A stretch of 26,382 bases of DNA. Origin: JBMOMT01 sp049324835. Its GTDB lineage: Bacteria > Chloroflexota > Anaerolineae > CAYNKW01. Below, piece by piece: positions 7,454 to 15,353 of this stretch (position 1 is the first letter of the stretch; each line of letters opens with the position of its first letter). Made by a program: the position numbers and the translations under genes. Location: positions 1-26,382 of the forward strand of contig JBMOMT010000013.1 in NCBI GenBank assembly GCA_049324835.1, read 5' to 3'. Below the pieces are notes generated by a model. The model saw only the letters and a program-made list of their open reading frames with translations, searched no databases and was not told the origin of the DNA.

Positions 7454-9148
7454 TTGGCCGGAGAAAAAGTGCTCGTCATCGACGATCGAGACGATAGTCT
7501 CCAATTCATGACCGAATACATCCTCAAACCTAATGGCTACCACTATATCACCGCCAAGGACGGCGAGGCAGGCCTGCAGCGCGCCCTCAACGAAACCCCC
7601 GACCTGATCATCATGGACCAGCGCATGCCCAAGATGACCGGCCTGGAGGTGCTGGCTGCGCTCAAAAAAACCAAGGCCGAGATTCCGGTGGTGCTGATGA
7701 CGTTTCACGGCTCGGAAGAGACGGCGGTGCAGGCCTTTCGGCTGGGCGCCAGAGATTACATCATCAAGCCGTTCGACACCGAAGAGATGCTGGCAGCCAT
7801 CGACCGCGCCCTGGAGGAGCGACGTTTGCGTAAGGAGCGCGACAAGCTCACCCAGGAAGTGGTCCAGACGAACCGCCAATTGGAGCGGCGGGTCAAAGAG
7901 CTGAGCATCCTTTACAGCGTTGGCCAGTCGGTGACGGCTCTGCTGGACCCGGAAAAAGTGCTCAACCGCATCGTCGAGGCCGCCGTTTACGTCACCAACG
8001 CCGAAGAGGGGGCGCTGCTGCTGATCGACGAAGACAGCGGCGATCTGTACCTGCGCGCCGCCCGCAACCTGGGCGAGCAGTTTGCCCGCGGCTTTCGTAT
8101 CAAGGTAGACGATAGCATCGCCGGGCAGGTGGTGAAAACAGGCAAGCCCTTCATCGAAAGCGGCGACGAGGCACGTCTCAAGGTGAAAACCGGCTACCTG
8201 GTGAAATCGCTGCTCTACGTGCCCCTCAGGGTGCAGAAAAAAGTCATCGGCGTGATGTCGGTGGACAACAAAGCCTCCAACCGGCCTTTCACCGACAACG
8301 ACCTGTACCTGCTTTCGGCGCTGGCCGATTACGCCAGCATCGCCATCGTCAACGCGCAGTTGTTCGGCGAGGTCAAGTCCTTTAACGAAGAGTTGGAGCG
8401 CAAAGTTCAGGAGCGCACCCGCGAGTTGCAAGAGACCCAGGCGCAGCTCATTCAATCGGAAAAACTGGCCTCCGTCGGCGAGCTGGCCGCCGGCGTGGCC
8501 CACGAGATCAACAACCCCCTGGGCGTCATTCTGGGCTTTACCCAGGTCATCCTCAAAAAAATTCCAGAGGACGATGCTTTTAGCAAGCCGCTGCTCTCTA
8601 TCGAGCGGGAAGGACTGCGTTGCAAAAAGATCATCCAGGGTCTGCTGGATTTTTCTCGACGCTCCACACCCACCTTCCAGCCGGTACAACTGAACGAGAC
8701 GGTTCAGGCAGCCTGCGAGTTGATCGAGCACCAGTTCAGCATCAACAATGTCAGCCTGGTCAAGGGGTTTGCGCCCAACCTGCCCCAGATTCAGGCCGAT
8801 GCCAACCAACTGCAACAGGTTTTCGTGAACCTGATCATCAACGCCTATCACGCCATGCCCAAGGGTGGTCAGATCCGCGTCACCACCCGCGCCGTAGGAG
8901 ATAAAGTGCAGGCCATTTTCGCCGATACGGGTGTGGGCATCCCACCGGAGAACCTGAAGCGCATTTTCGACCCATTCTTCACCACCAAAGAAGTGGGCAA
9001 AGGCACCGGCTTGGGCCTATCTGTCAGTTATGGCATCATCGAGTCGCACGGCGGCAAGATCGAAGTGGAAAGTCAGGTAGGCGTGGGCACCACCTTTGTC
9101 ATCACGCTGCCAGTGGAGCGCGGGGGCAACGGTAGCCAGGAGGGCTAA
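7454..9148 (+). CDS. Receiver-GAF-histidine kinase (response regulator/sensor hybrid)
   Basis: A soluble 564-residue signalling protein. The N-terminal receiver domain (about 3-115) has the acidic pair D10/D11, phospho-acceptor D55 (in MDQRMP), a switch threonine in LMTFHG and K105. A coiled coil precedes a GAF domain (about 145-300). A second coiled coil leads to the phosphorylation helix with H350 in GVAHEINNPLG, then a complete HATPase domain with DTGVGIPPE, FDPFFTTKEVGKGTGLGLS and GTTF. The frame opens with a GTG at 7415 overlapping the VanW stop, but the TTG at 7454 has a perfect AGGAGG (7442-7447) six bases before it and starts right at the receiver domain; I choose TTG. The kinase core resembles that of the next gene closely. 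An N-terminal receiver suggests it takes phosphate from, or is gated by, another kinase. Confidence 0.9.
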   Translation: MAGEKVLVIDDRDDSLQFMTEYILKPNGYHYITAKDGEAGLQRALNETPDLIIMDQRMPKMTGLEVLAALKKTKAEIPVVLMTFHGSEETAVQAFRLGARDYIIKPFDTEEMLAAIDRALEERRLRKERDKLTQEVVQTNRQLERRVKELSILYSVGQSVTALLDPEKVLNRIVEAAVYVTNAEEGALLLIDEDSGDLYLRAARNLGEQFARGFRIKVDDSIAGQVVKTGKPFIESGDEARLKVKTGYLVKSLLYVPLRVQKKVIGVMSVDNKASNRPFTDNDLYLLSALADYASIAIVNAQLFGEVKSFNEELERKVQERTRELQETQAQLIQSEKLASVGELAAGVAHEINNPLGVILGFTQVILKKIPEDDAFSKPLLSIEREGLRCKKIIQGLLDFSRRSTPTFQPVQLNETVQAACELIEHQFSINNVSLVKGFAPNLPQIQADANQLQQVFVNLIINAYHAMPKGGQIRVTTRAVGDKVQAIFADTGVGIPPENLKRIFDPFFTTKEVGKGTGLGLSVSYGIIESHGGKIEVESQVGVGTTFVITLPVERGGNGSQEG

Positions 9149-9149
9149 C

Positions 9150-11426
9150 TTGATTGCCTTGCCAACCGTCGTCCAGGTCTATGCGGCGGTTATCGCCGTG
9201 GGACTGGCGATCAACCTGGCCCTGGGGCTGTATCTCATTCTGTGGGATCCACGCAACCCGGTCAACCGTCTGGTCTCGGCCATCCAGGGTCTGGTGGTCA
9301 TTTGGGGCAGCACCAGCCTGTTCGCCTCGATCCTGGAGACGGGGCGGGTCACGCTGGCCGCTTTTTACGTCTTGCAGGTCAACGCGCTGGTCAACTATTT
9401 CGGCTCCAGCTTTGTGGGCTGCGCCTGGCTGCACCTGGCCCTGATCTTTCCCCGCCGCCGCGCCCTCACGCGCCGCCGCTGGCTCTACCCCCTGCTCTAT
9501 GGTCCCAACACACTTTTTTACCTCTTGCGCCTGACCAACGCCCGGCACGAGCTCTTTTACCGTTTTTACCTGCAAGACGGCAGCTTTGTCAGCGTGCGCG
9601 GGCCGCTGTTTTGGGGATTCCTGGCCCTGACCTACAGCCAGGTGATCCTGGCCATATGGCTCATGGGCCGTTCGGCGACGCGCCTCGAGAACACCTTGCA
9701 GAGAAAACAGGCCGGCATCCTGATGGGAGCCACGGCGCTGGTTCTGGGTGGACACGTGGTGCGGGTGATCGCGCCGCATTTGCTGCCCATCGACCCTTCC
9801 ACCCTGCTGCTCACCTTTAGCGGTGTGCTCTATACCTACGGCGTGCTGCGTTACCGGCTGCTTGGGCTGGCCACCATCCTGAACCGGGCTGTCGCCCATG
9901 CGCTGACCTGGCTGCTGCTGGGGGCGGCCATCTTTTCGGCCATCACGCTGCTACGCCCGGCCTGGCGCACGCTGCCCACGGGGCAGATCTCACTCATCAC
10001 CATGCTGGGGTTCGCTGTTCTGTGCGCCTTTCGCGCCAGGGTGAGCGATCTGGTCGATCGGTCGCTCAACCCGGGCCAAAAAGCCTACGAACAATCGGTG
10101 CGCGAGTTTCTGGCCCAATTGACCAGCGTCGTCGGTTCGGATCAACTTTTGCCGGGTGTGGTCGAGTTTATGCTGGAAACCACCTATGCCACGAGTGGCG
10201 CCATCATTGTGCGTGATCAGATGAGCGGACACTTTGAGCTGCGCTACAGCCGGGGACTGGGAGAACTGGACGGCTGGACGTATCCGGTCAACGATCCCTT
10301 TTTCGGCTACCTACAGACACTGAAACAGGGCGACGTGTTGGAGCTGGCCCAGGTCACGGCCCATCCGCGTTATTACGACATACGTGATCTCGCCGAGTTG
10401 CGGCTGCAAGAGTGGCGCGCCGAGGTCTGCCTGGTGCTCAAGGTACAGGACGAGCTGATGGGCGTCATGACGCTTGGACCACGCGCCGGCGGGCGGTCGT
10501 TTGGCCGCTCCGACATTCGCCTGTTTTCCCAGGTGGCCCACCAGATGGCCATTTCGGTGTACAATGTGCTCTACTATGACGCCATCGTCGCCGCGCAACG
10601 ACAACTGGCATCGTTAAACGAGGAACTGGAGCGGCGTGTCTGGGAGCGGACACGCGAACTGGCCCAGGCCAACGAGGAACTGCGTCAGGCCCATCAGCAG
10701 GTCATCCAATCGGAAAAGCTGGCTTCGGTGGGCAAACTGGCCGCCGGCGTAGCCCACGAGATCAACAATCCGGTAGGCGTGATCCTGGGATTCAGCCAGT
10801 TTCTACAACGCCAGATCTCACCCGACGACGTCTGCGCCCAGCCGCTGGCAGCCATCGAGCGAGAATCGATGCGCTGCAAACAGATCGTACAAAACCTGCT
10901 GGATTTCGCCCGCATGAGCGAACCGGCCATGCTCGAAATAGACCTGCACCAGGTTTTAGAGTCAACTTATCAACTTTTGGAGTATCAACTCTCCAGGGGA
11001 AAAGTCGAGATCGTGCGAGACTATACCTCAGACCTGCCCTCTATCGTGGCCGATCCGCATCAACTGCAACAGGTTTTCGTCAACCTCATGCTGAACGCCT
11101 ACCAGGCCATGCCCCAGGGGGGACGGCTGACCATTCAAACCAGGGTCGAGGCCTCACAGGTGGCCATTGCCCTCACCGACGAAGGCATCGGCATTCCGCC
11201 GGCGAACCTGAGCCGCGTCTTTGACCCCTTTTTCACCACCAAAGAGCCGGGCCAGGGAACCGGCCTGGGCCTCTCGGTGAGTTATGGCATCGTAAAACAG
11301 CACGGCGGCCATTTCGACGTGCAGAGCCAGATTGGCCGGGGCAGCACTTTTACCGTTTACCTGCCTCTCGACCGGCAGAAACCGCCGGTCGTAGCCCGCC
11401 CGCCGAGATCAAAAACCAACCCCTGA
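9150..11426 (+). CDS. Membrane sensor histidine kinase (7TM-type sensor, GAF, HisKA, HATPase)
   Basis: A 758-residue kinase. The first 290 or so residues hold about eight hydrophobic segments, matching the 7TM histidine kinase N-terminal region; a GAF domain (about 325-485), a coiled coil and the kinase core follow. H536 lies in GVAHEINNPVG, and the ATP-binding part shows DEGIGIPP, FDPFFTTKEPGQGTGLGLS and GSTF. The proline-rich C-terminal tail (about 15 residues) has no domain. The frame runs back to an ATG at 9096 inside the previous gene, but the TTG at 9150 has AGGAGG (9138-9143) at a six-base spacing and starts just before the first membrane helix, so I choose it. It begins one base after the upstream stop. 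It is the last gene of the operon. The kinase core is a near-duplicate of the previous one, so the two may form a phosphorelay through the upstream receiver. Confidence 0.9.
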   Translation: MIALPTVVQVYAAVIAVGLAINLALGLYLILWDPRNPVNRLVSAIQGLVVIWGSTSLFASILETGRVTLAAFYVLQVNALVNYFGSSFVGCAWLHLALIFPRRRALTRRRWLYPLLYGPNTLFYLLRLTNARHELFYRFYLQDGSFVSVRGPLFWGFLALTYSQVILAIWLMGRSATRLENTLQRKQAGILMGATALVLGGHVVRVIAPHLLPIDPSTLLLTFSGVLYTYGVLRYRLLGLATILNRAVAHALTWLLLGAAIFSAITLLRPAWRTLPTGQISLITMLGFAVLCAFRARVSDLVDRSLNPGQKAYEQSVREFLAQLTSVVGSDQLLPGVVEFMLETTYATSGAIIVRDQMSGHFELRYSRGLGELDGWTYPVNDPFFGYLQTLKQGDVLELAQVTAHPRYYDIRDLAELRLQEWRAEVCLVLKVQDELMGVMTLGPRAGGRSFGRSDIRLFSQVAHQMAISVYNVLYYDAIVAAQRQLASLNEELERRVWERTRELAQANEELRQAHQQVIQSEKLASVGKLAAGVAHEINNPVGVILGFSQFLQRQISPDDVCAQPLAAIERESMRCKQIVQNLLDFARMSEPAMLEIDLHQVLESTYQLLEYQLSRGKVEIVRDYTSDLPSIVADPHQLQQVFVNLMLNAYQAMPQGGRLTIQTRVEASQVAIALTDEGIGIPPANLSRVFDPFFTTKEPGQGTGLGLSVSYGIVKQHGGHFDVQSQIGRGSTFTVYLPLDRQKPPVVARPPRSKTNP

Positions 11427-11444
11427 TCCAACCGCACCGGAACA

Positions 11445-11463
11445 GGCCGGCGCGTTTCCGGCC
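11445..11463. terminator. Weak hairpin between convergent genes
   Basis: GGCCGG (11445-11450) and CCGGCC (11458-11463) form a 6-bp GC-only stem with a 7-base loop in the 51-base gap between two converging genes. No U-tract is present on either strand. It may help end transcription from either side, but this is inference from position. Confidence 0.3.
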
Positions 11464-11477
11464 GGGCAGACAGCCCC

Positions 11478-11855
11478 TCAGAGCGCGTCGTGTTCGGCTT
11501 CGCGCGCCTCGCGCTCAAAGGGGTTATCGGTGTAGCCATCCTGACCGGCCAGCGCAAGCCGCACAAAGTGATAAACATAGGCCGGCATAAAAAGCGGGCC
11601 CCACTTTTCGTATTGCGCCACGTGCGCCAGCTCGTGGCGCAAGAGTTTTTCACCCGGCCGGGGGCCGGTGATGATGACGTGCCCGAAGGTGATGGCGGCA
11701 TAACCCCGGTCGGAGTGATACTTGCGAAAGCCCCGCTCGCTCTCGAACACCAGTGCGCCGCGTGGCTCCCAACGCGGCCAATCAAAAGAGAGCAACCCCA
11801 GCAACAACCCCACCAGCGTGTTGGGCAAAGCCCAGAGCATCTTGAGGGCGCGCAT
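11478..11855 (-). CDS. Small HExxH putative metalloprotein
   Basis: A 125-residue protein I cannot name. It begins with a hydrophobic stretch (about residues 8-24, WALPNTLVGLLLGLLSF) that may anchor it. It carries H74-E75-x-x-H78 in LLRHELAHVAQYEKWG, the zinc signature of gluzincin/DUF4157-like domains, with acidic residues near the C-terminus (EREAREAEHDA) that could supply a third ligand. At this size it is either a minimal peptidase-like domain or a non-catalytic metal binder. The ATG at 11855 is preferred over earlier in-frame starts because it lies two bases after the aldo/keto reductase stop with a G-rich stretch (GGGGGG) upstream, and because an upstream start would lie inside the reductase. 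Cotranscribed with the reductase; no functional link is evident. Confidence 0.75.
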   Translation of the reverse strand: MRALKMLWALPNTLVGLLLGLLSFDWPRWEPRGALVFESERGFRKYHSDRGYAAITFGHVIITGPRPGEKLLRHELAHVAQYEKWGPLFMPAYVYHFVRLALAGQDGYTDNPFEREAREAEHDAL

Positions 11856-11857
11856 CA

Positions 11858-12748
11858 CTACCCCCCACCTGACACGGCGGGCGGCTCCTGCCGCGGCTTC
11901 CAGGCCGAGGGATGGCCCCATTCATCGGCCTTCCAGGGCAGGTTCTCCGGCCTGACCAGCGGCAGCACCTCACGGAAAAGCGCCAGCCGCTCCGGCCCGC
12001 TGAGCGGCTCAAAACTCTCGGCCACGGCCAGGTCTTTTTCCAACTGCTCCATCGTGGAGCAGCCCACAATGACCGTGCTCAGCGGCAGGCCCAGCGTGTA
12101 ACGCAAGGCGCGGTCGTAGATATGGCCCAGCCGGTCAAAACCAAACACCTTCATACCCACCGTTGCCACCCCTCTGGCATTGGCGACAGGCAGGAATTCC
12201 TCGGCAAAACTATAGATGAAATGATCCATCACCGACGCCGCCACGAGCACGCTGTCGAACTCGAAGCGGCGTAAGGCTTCGATCTGTATTTGAGGGTCGG
12301 TGTGACCGCTGATGCTGATATGCCGCACAACACCCTGCTCTCTGGCCTGCACCATCGCCTCGATGGCGCCGCCAGGGGCAAAGCACCTGTCCAACTCTTC
12401 AAAGCTCCAGATGCTGTGCAGACGCCATTCGTCCACCTGATCCGTTTGCAGTCGCGCCAGGCTTTGCTCCAGTTGGCGCAGCGCGCCATCGCGGCTGCGA
12501 TCGTTGGTTTTGGTAGCGATCCACATCTCTCGACGACGATGTCTGGCCACCAGCCCCAGCCGCTCTTCCGATTGGCCCGCCGAATAGACCCAGGCCGTGT
12601 CAAAGTAGCGTATGCCACGGTCGATGGCGGTATTGAGGATGGCTACCGCCTGTTCCTGGGTGCAGCCGTGCTCATCCACGATGCGTTGTGCGCCAAAACT
12701 CAGAATGGGAAAACGCTGACCGGTCTTGCCAAAAGGTCGGGTTTGCAT
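11858..12748 (-). CDS. Aldo/keto reductase
   Basis: A 296-residue cytoplasmic NADPH-dependent oxidoreductase of the AKR superfamily. The full catalytic tetrad is visible: D50 and Y55 in YFDTAWVYSAGQSEE, K80 in ATKTN and H111 in RLHS. The N-terminal start MQTRPFGKTGQRFPILSFGA and the C-terminal STVIVGCSTMEQLEKDL cofactor-binding region are typical. The tail (about residues 265-296) matches the short C-terminal extension of bacterial AKRs that lack the ferredoxin domain. The ATG at 12748 has GAGGAG at 12755-12760. The substrate is unknown; carbonyl reduction or aldehyde detoxification is the usual role. It is transcribed with the small HExxH gene. Confidence 0.92.
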   Translation of the reverse strand: MQTRPFGKTGQRFPILSFGAQRIVDEHGCTQEQAVAILNTAIDRGIRYFDTAWVYSAGQSEERLGLVARHRRREMWIATKTNDRSRDGALRQLEQSLARLQTDQVDEWRLHSIWSFEELDRCFAPGGAIEAMVQAREQGVVRHISISGHTDPQIQIEALRRFEFDSVLVAASVMDHFIYSFAEEFLPVANARGVATVGMKVFGFDRLGHIYDRALRYTLGLPLSTVIVGCSTMEQLEKDLAVAESFEPLSGPERLALFREVLPLVRPENLPWKADEWGHPSAWKPRQEPPAVSGGG

Positions 12749-12769
12749 GGGTTTCTCCTCGTATAATAC

Positions 12770-12844
12770 GTTCGTAGTCAGGCACGTAACGACGTGGAGT
12801 GCCGTAGGACGCCACTCTGCTCCGCGGCGTGGCTCACTACGAAC
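12770..12844. repeat. 75-bp element with 9-bp terminal inverted repeats
   Basis: GTTCGTAGT (12770-12778) and ACTACGAAC (12836-12844) bound a GC-rich core containing an internal GAGTG/CACTC hairpin. The arrangement resembles REP/MITE-type elements. No second copy is seen in the window, so a genome-wide family is inferred only. Confidence 0.5.
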
Positions 12845-12967
12845 CTCCTTTCAAGCTCTCAGGCGCAACGCTTTTGGCCACGCCTACCGCGCCGCACCTT
12901 TTATCGGCGACCAGGCTCTGTCAACTGTGATTCGATGGGTGAGCGCCGACCCCATGTTCAGGTAGAG

Positions 12968-13016
12968 TCCCCAACTTGTTGGGGAACCTGCGCCACCAAC
13001 CCCAACAAGTTGTGGA
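12968..13016. repeat. Inverted repeat element, CCCCAACTTG family, copy 1
   Basis: Seventeen-base arms at 12968-12984 and 13000-13016 are complementary with one mismatch; the left arm itself folds as CCCCAAC-TT-GTTGGGG. A second copy is at 21361-21421: the left arms match at 16 of 17 positions and the right parts at 18 of 21, with different spacers. It lies downstream of the amidohydrolase gene, where it could also act as a transcript end. Confidence 0.7.
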
Positions 13017-13048
13017 TTCCCCACACCCTGGAGTGCTCCGACAGGCTG

Positions 13049-14365
13049 CTAGAGGCTACCACCCTGAAAAATGCGGTCGGCCCGGGCCTGAGCCTGGCGC
13101 AACACCTCGGCCTCGTCCAGGCTCTTGATGATACGATCCTCCATGAGGATCTGGCCATCGACGATGGTCGTCAGCACATCGTCGCCACGGGCCGTAAAAG
13201 CCAGCGTGTAATAGGGATCGTTGAGCGGCGTGGTGCGCGGGTGGCGGCCCACGTCCACCAGGATCAGGTCGGCCTTTTTGCCCACCTCCACCGTGCCGAT
13301 CTGCTGCTCCAGGCCCAGGGCGCGCGCCCCCTCGCGGGTGGCCATGGCCAGAGCCGTGTGGGCCGGGCGCTGCTCGCGGCTCCAGGGATGCAACACGGCG
13401 GTCAGATAGATCGCTCTGAAAATATCCAGCGTGTCTTCGCTGCCGTTGCCATCGCTGCCGATGCCCAACGCCAGCCGGCGACCCACGAGCTGCGGCAGGG
13501 GCGCCAACCCACTCTGCAGCTTGAGATTACTGCCCGGATTGTGCACCGCGCCAAAAGTGGGCCGATCCAGGATGTTTATATCGGACGGTGAGAGGTGAAC
13601 ACAATGGGCCGCCAGCACGCGGTGCTCCAGGATGCCCAGCGCCTCCATACGCTCTGGCGGGCGCAGCCCGTGCTGGGCCAGCGAATCGGCCACCTCTTTG
13701 GCCGTCTCCGAAAGGTGGGTGTGGATGGGCGCCTGGAGCGCAGTCGCCACCTCCAACACCCGCTCGATGGTGCGCTCGGAGCAGGCATAGAGGGAATGGG
13801 GCGCCAGCCAGGGGATGATGCGGCCGTTGGCCGCGCCGCGGCAATCCTGGACAAAACGGGCAGCGCGGTCGATCTGGACATCGACTGCCTGACGGCCCGC
13901 CTCACCAAACGGTTCCATGATGCCCTCGCCCAGGCAGGCCCGCAGCCCGGCTCCGGCGATGGCCTCGGCGGCGGCGCTCTGCACAAAATACATGTCGGCA
14001 AAGGTCGTCACGCCGGCCCGGATCATCTCGGCAGCGGCCAGCATCACCGACCAGTAGGCGTCCTCCGGGGTCATTCGTTTCTGGTAATACCCCGTCCAGT
14101 CGAGCCACTCGAACAGCTCTGCCGCCGCTGCCGTGCCTTTAAAGAACGACATGCCCAGATGGGTGTGAGCGTTGATCAGCCCCGGCATCAGCAGCAGGCC
14201 GCGCCCGTCCAGCACTTTTCTGGCCGGCGTCATGTTCTGGCCGGTTGGCCGGACGGCGGTCATCACCTGGCCGTTGATGACCACATCGTGGTGTGGCAAC
14301 AGCGCCAGTTCAGCGTTCATCGTCAACACGCTGGTATCGCGGATGATCAGATCGGCCTCAGGCAT
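13049..14365 (-). CDS. mtaD: Amidohydrolase, MtaD-type (5'-methylthioadenosine/S-adenosylhomocysteine deaminase family)
   Basis: A 438-residue cytoplasmic metal-dependent deaminase of the ATZ/TRZ-MtaD group. Metal ligands are in place: H67 and H69 (NAHTHLGMS), H217 in IHTHLSE and D305 in GIGSDGNGSED; H190 in APHSLY and E220 are the expected substrate-site residues. The N-terminal (about 1-58) and C-terminal (about 365-415) parts form the usual beta-sandwich. Family members deaminate the adenine of methylthioadenosine or S-adenosylhomocysteine, but relatives act on other purines, pyrimidines and triazines, so the exact substrate is open. The start at 14365 is preceded by GAGG and by a good minus-strand promoter. 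It is a single-gene unit, divergent from the SDR operon. Confidence 0.88.
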   Translation of the reverse strand: MPEADLIIRDTSVLTMNAELALLPHHDVVINGQVMTAVRPTGQNMTPARKVLDGRGLLLMPGLINAHTHLGMSFFKGTAAAAELFEWLDWTGYYQKRMTPEDAYWSVMLAAAEMIRAGVTTFADMYFVQSAAAEAIAGAGLRACLGEGIMEPFGEAGRQAVDVQIDRAARFVQDCRGAANGRIIPWLAPHSLYACSERTIERVLEVATALQAPIHTHLSETAKEVADSLAQHGLRPPERMEALGILEHRVLAAHCVHLSPSDINILDRPTFGAVHNPGSNLKLQSGLAPLPQLVGRRLALGIGSDGNGSEDTLDIFRAIYLTAVLHPWSREQRPAHTALAMATREGARALGLEQQIGTVEVGKKADLILVDVGRHPRTTPLNDPYYTLAFTARGDDVLTTIVDGQILMEDRIIKSLDEAEVLRQAQARADRIFQGGSL

Positions 14366-14416
14366 GACCCTGCCTCGTGAAAAAACAGGAGTGAACAGCT
14401 CGGATTAATGGCAAGC

Positions 14417-14445
14417 ATTATACAACGCCCGTCCGGAAAAAGCAA
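14417..14445 (-). promoter_or_regulatory. Promoter for the MtaD-type gene
   Basis: On the minus strand, TTGCTT (14440-14445), 17 bases and TATAAT (14417-14422). The predicted start near 14410 leaves a leader of about 45 bases. The boxes lie 32 bases from those of the divergent SDR promoter. Confidence 0.7.
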
Positions 14446-14476
14446 GGTTTTGACCACGCTCCACGGGACGGCCTGC

Positions 14477-14505
14477 TTGACATCTGATTTAGGGGCAGTT
14501 ATAAT
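14477..14505 (+). promoter_or_regulatory. Consensus sigma-70 promoter for the SDR/CoA-transferase operon
   Basis: TTGACA (14477-14482), exactly 17 bases, then TATAAT (14500-14505), a perfect consensus match. The predicted start is near 14512, 40 bases before the chosen ATG at 14552. It rules out the longer frame beginning at 14408, whose start would lie upstream of the promoter. Confidence 0.8.
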
Positions 14506-14551
14506 GACCTTGCATCAACCGCACGTTCCAGAATGCAGGATCGAGGGTCGT

Positions 14552-15346
14552 ATGGTTGCTCAAACGGTGCAAGAGATGGACGTGAGCCGCTGGCTGGATC
14601 TCTCCGGGCAGGTGGCGGTCGTCACCGGCGGGGGGCGTGGCATCGGGCAGGCCATTGCCCGGCTGCTGGGCGCGGCAGGCGCAAGCGTGGCGGTGACGTT
14701 TCACGGCAGCCGATCGGGCGCCCAAGACCTCGTTGCCGGGCTGGAGGCCGCCGGTCGCGCCGCGATGGCCGTGCAGGCCGATCTGCGTCAGCCGGCCCAG
14801 GTGAATACGATGCTGGCTGCCATTCTGGAGCGTTTTGGCCGGCTGGACATCCTGGTCAACAATGCCGGCGTCTTTACCACCGCCCCGCAGACCGGGCTGA
14901 GCGAAGCCGATTGGGACGCCGTTTTTGATCTCAACCTCAAGGGGCTGTGGTTGTGCACCCAGGCGGCAGCGCGACAGATGATCGCCCAGGGGCAGGGCGG
15001 GTGCATCGTCAACCTGGCGTCCATCAACGGCGTGCATCCCGGTTACGGCGGCACGGCCCATTACGACGCCTCCAAAGGGGGCGTCATCGCCTATACCCGC
15101 TCGCTGGCCGCCGAGCTGGCTCCCCACGGCATCCGCGTCAACGCCATCGGCCCTGGCCTCACCGATGCCCCCGCACTGCGCGCCCAGGCCCCGGAACTGG
15201 TGCGCATGGTGCAAGAGCGCACCCCACTCAAGCGGCTGGGCCAGCCGGAAGAGATGGCGCGGGTGGTATTGTTTCTGGTTTCGCCGCTGTCGAGCTGGGT
15301 CACCGGCCAGACCATTTTCGTAGACGGCGGTTATTTGTTGACCTGA
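14552..15346 (+). CDS. SDR family NAD(P)-dependent oxidoreductase
   Basis: A 264-residue classical short-chain dehydrogenase/reductase. Cofactor motif TGGGRGIG (25-32), NNAG (103-106), catalytic S157, Y171 and K175 (YDASK), and the C-terminal TGQTIFVDGGY are all present. H51 in place of an acidic residue after the second strand favours NADP(H) over NAD(H), a weak inference. The ATG at 14552 has GAGGG five bases upstream and fits the promoter. It is the first gene of an operon with a phosphate acyltransferase-like protein and a CoA-transferase, so a 3-hydroxyacyl-CoA or similar acyl-CoA alcohol is a plausible substrate. FabG-like 3-oxoacyl reductases are the closest familiar group. Confidence 0.92.
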   Translation: MVAQTVQEMDVSRWLDLSGQVAVVTGGGRGIGQAIARLLGAAGASVAVTFHGSRSGAQDLVAGLEAAGRAAMAVQADLRQPAQVNTMLAAILERFGRLDILVNNAGVFTTAPQTGLSEADWDAVFDLNLKGLWLCTQAAARQMIAQGQGGCIVNLASINGVHPGYGGTAHYDASKGGVIAYTRSLAAELAPHGIRVNAIGPGLTDAPALRAQAPELVRMVQERTPLKRLGQPEEMARVVLFLVSPLSSWVTGQTIFVDGGYLLT

Positions 15347-15353
15347 GGTCAGG

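Larger units (their letters stand above)
12749..13048. other. Repeat-bearing intergenic gap
   Basis: Exactly 300 bases lie between two genes read leftwards. It holds two short inverted-repeat elements, listed separately, and no supported gene. A TATTAT on the minus strand (12762-12767) sits too close to the ribosome binding site of the reductase to act as its -10 box, so the promoter of that gene is not located. The middle (12850-12960) shows nothing I can assign. Confidence 0.6.

Noticed and set aside
7277..8851. 524-codon open frame on the minus strand across the receiver-GAF kinase
   Set aside because: Shadow of the real kinase gene; composition is that of a complementary frame, with no domain or start signal.
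12762..12790. Possible promoter (TATTAT) for the aldo/keto reductase
   Set aside because: The box abuts the ribosome binding site, so transcription would start inside it, and no -35 box of quality lies at 16-18 bases.
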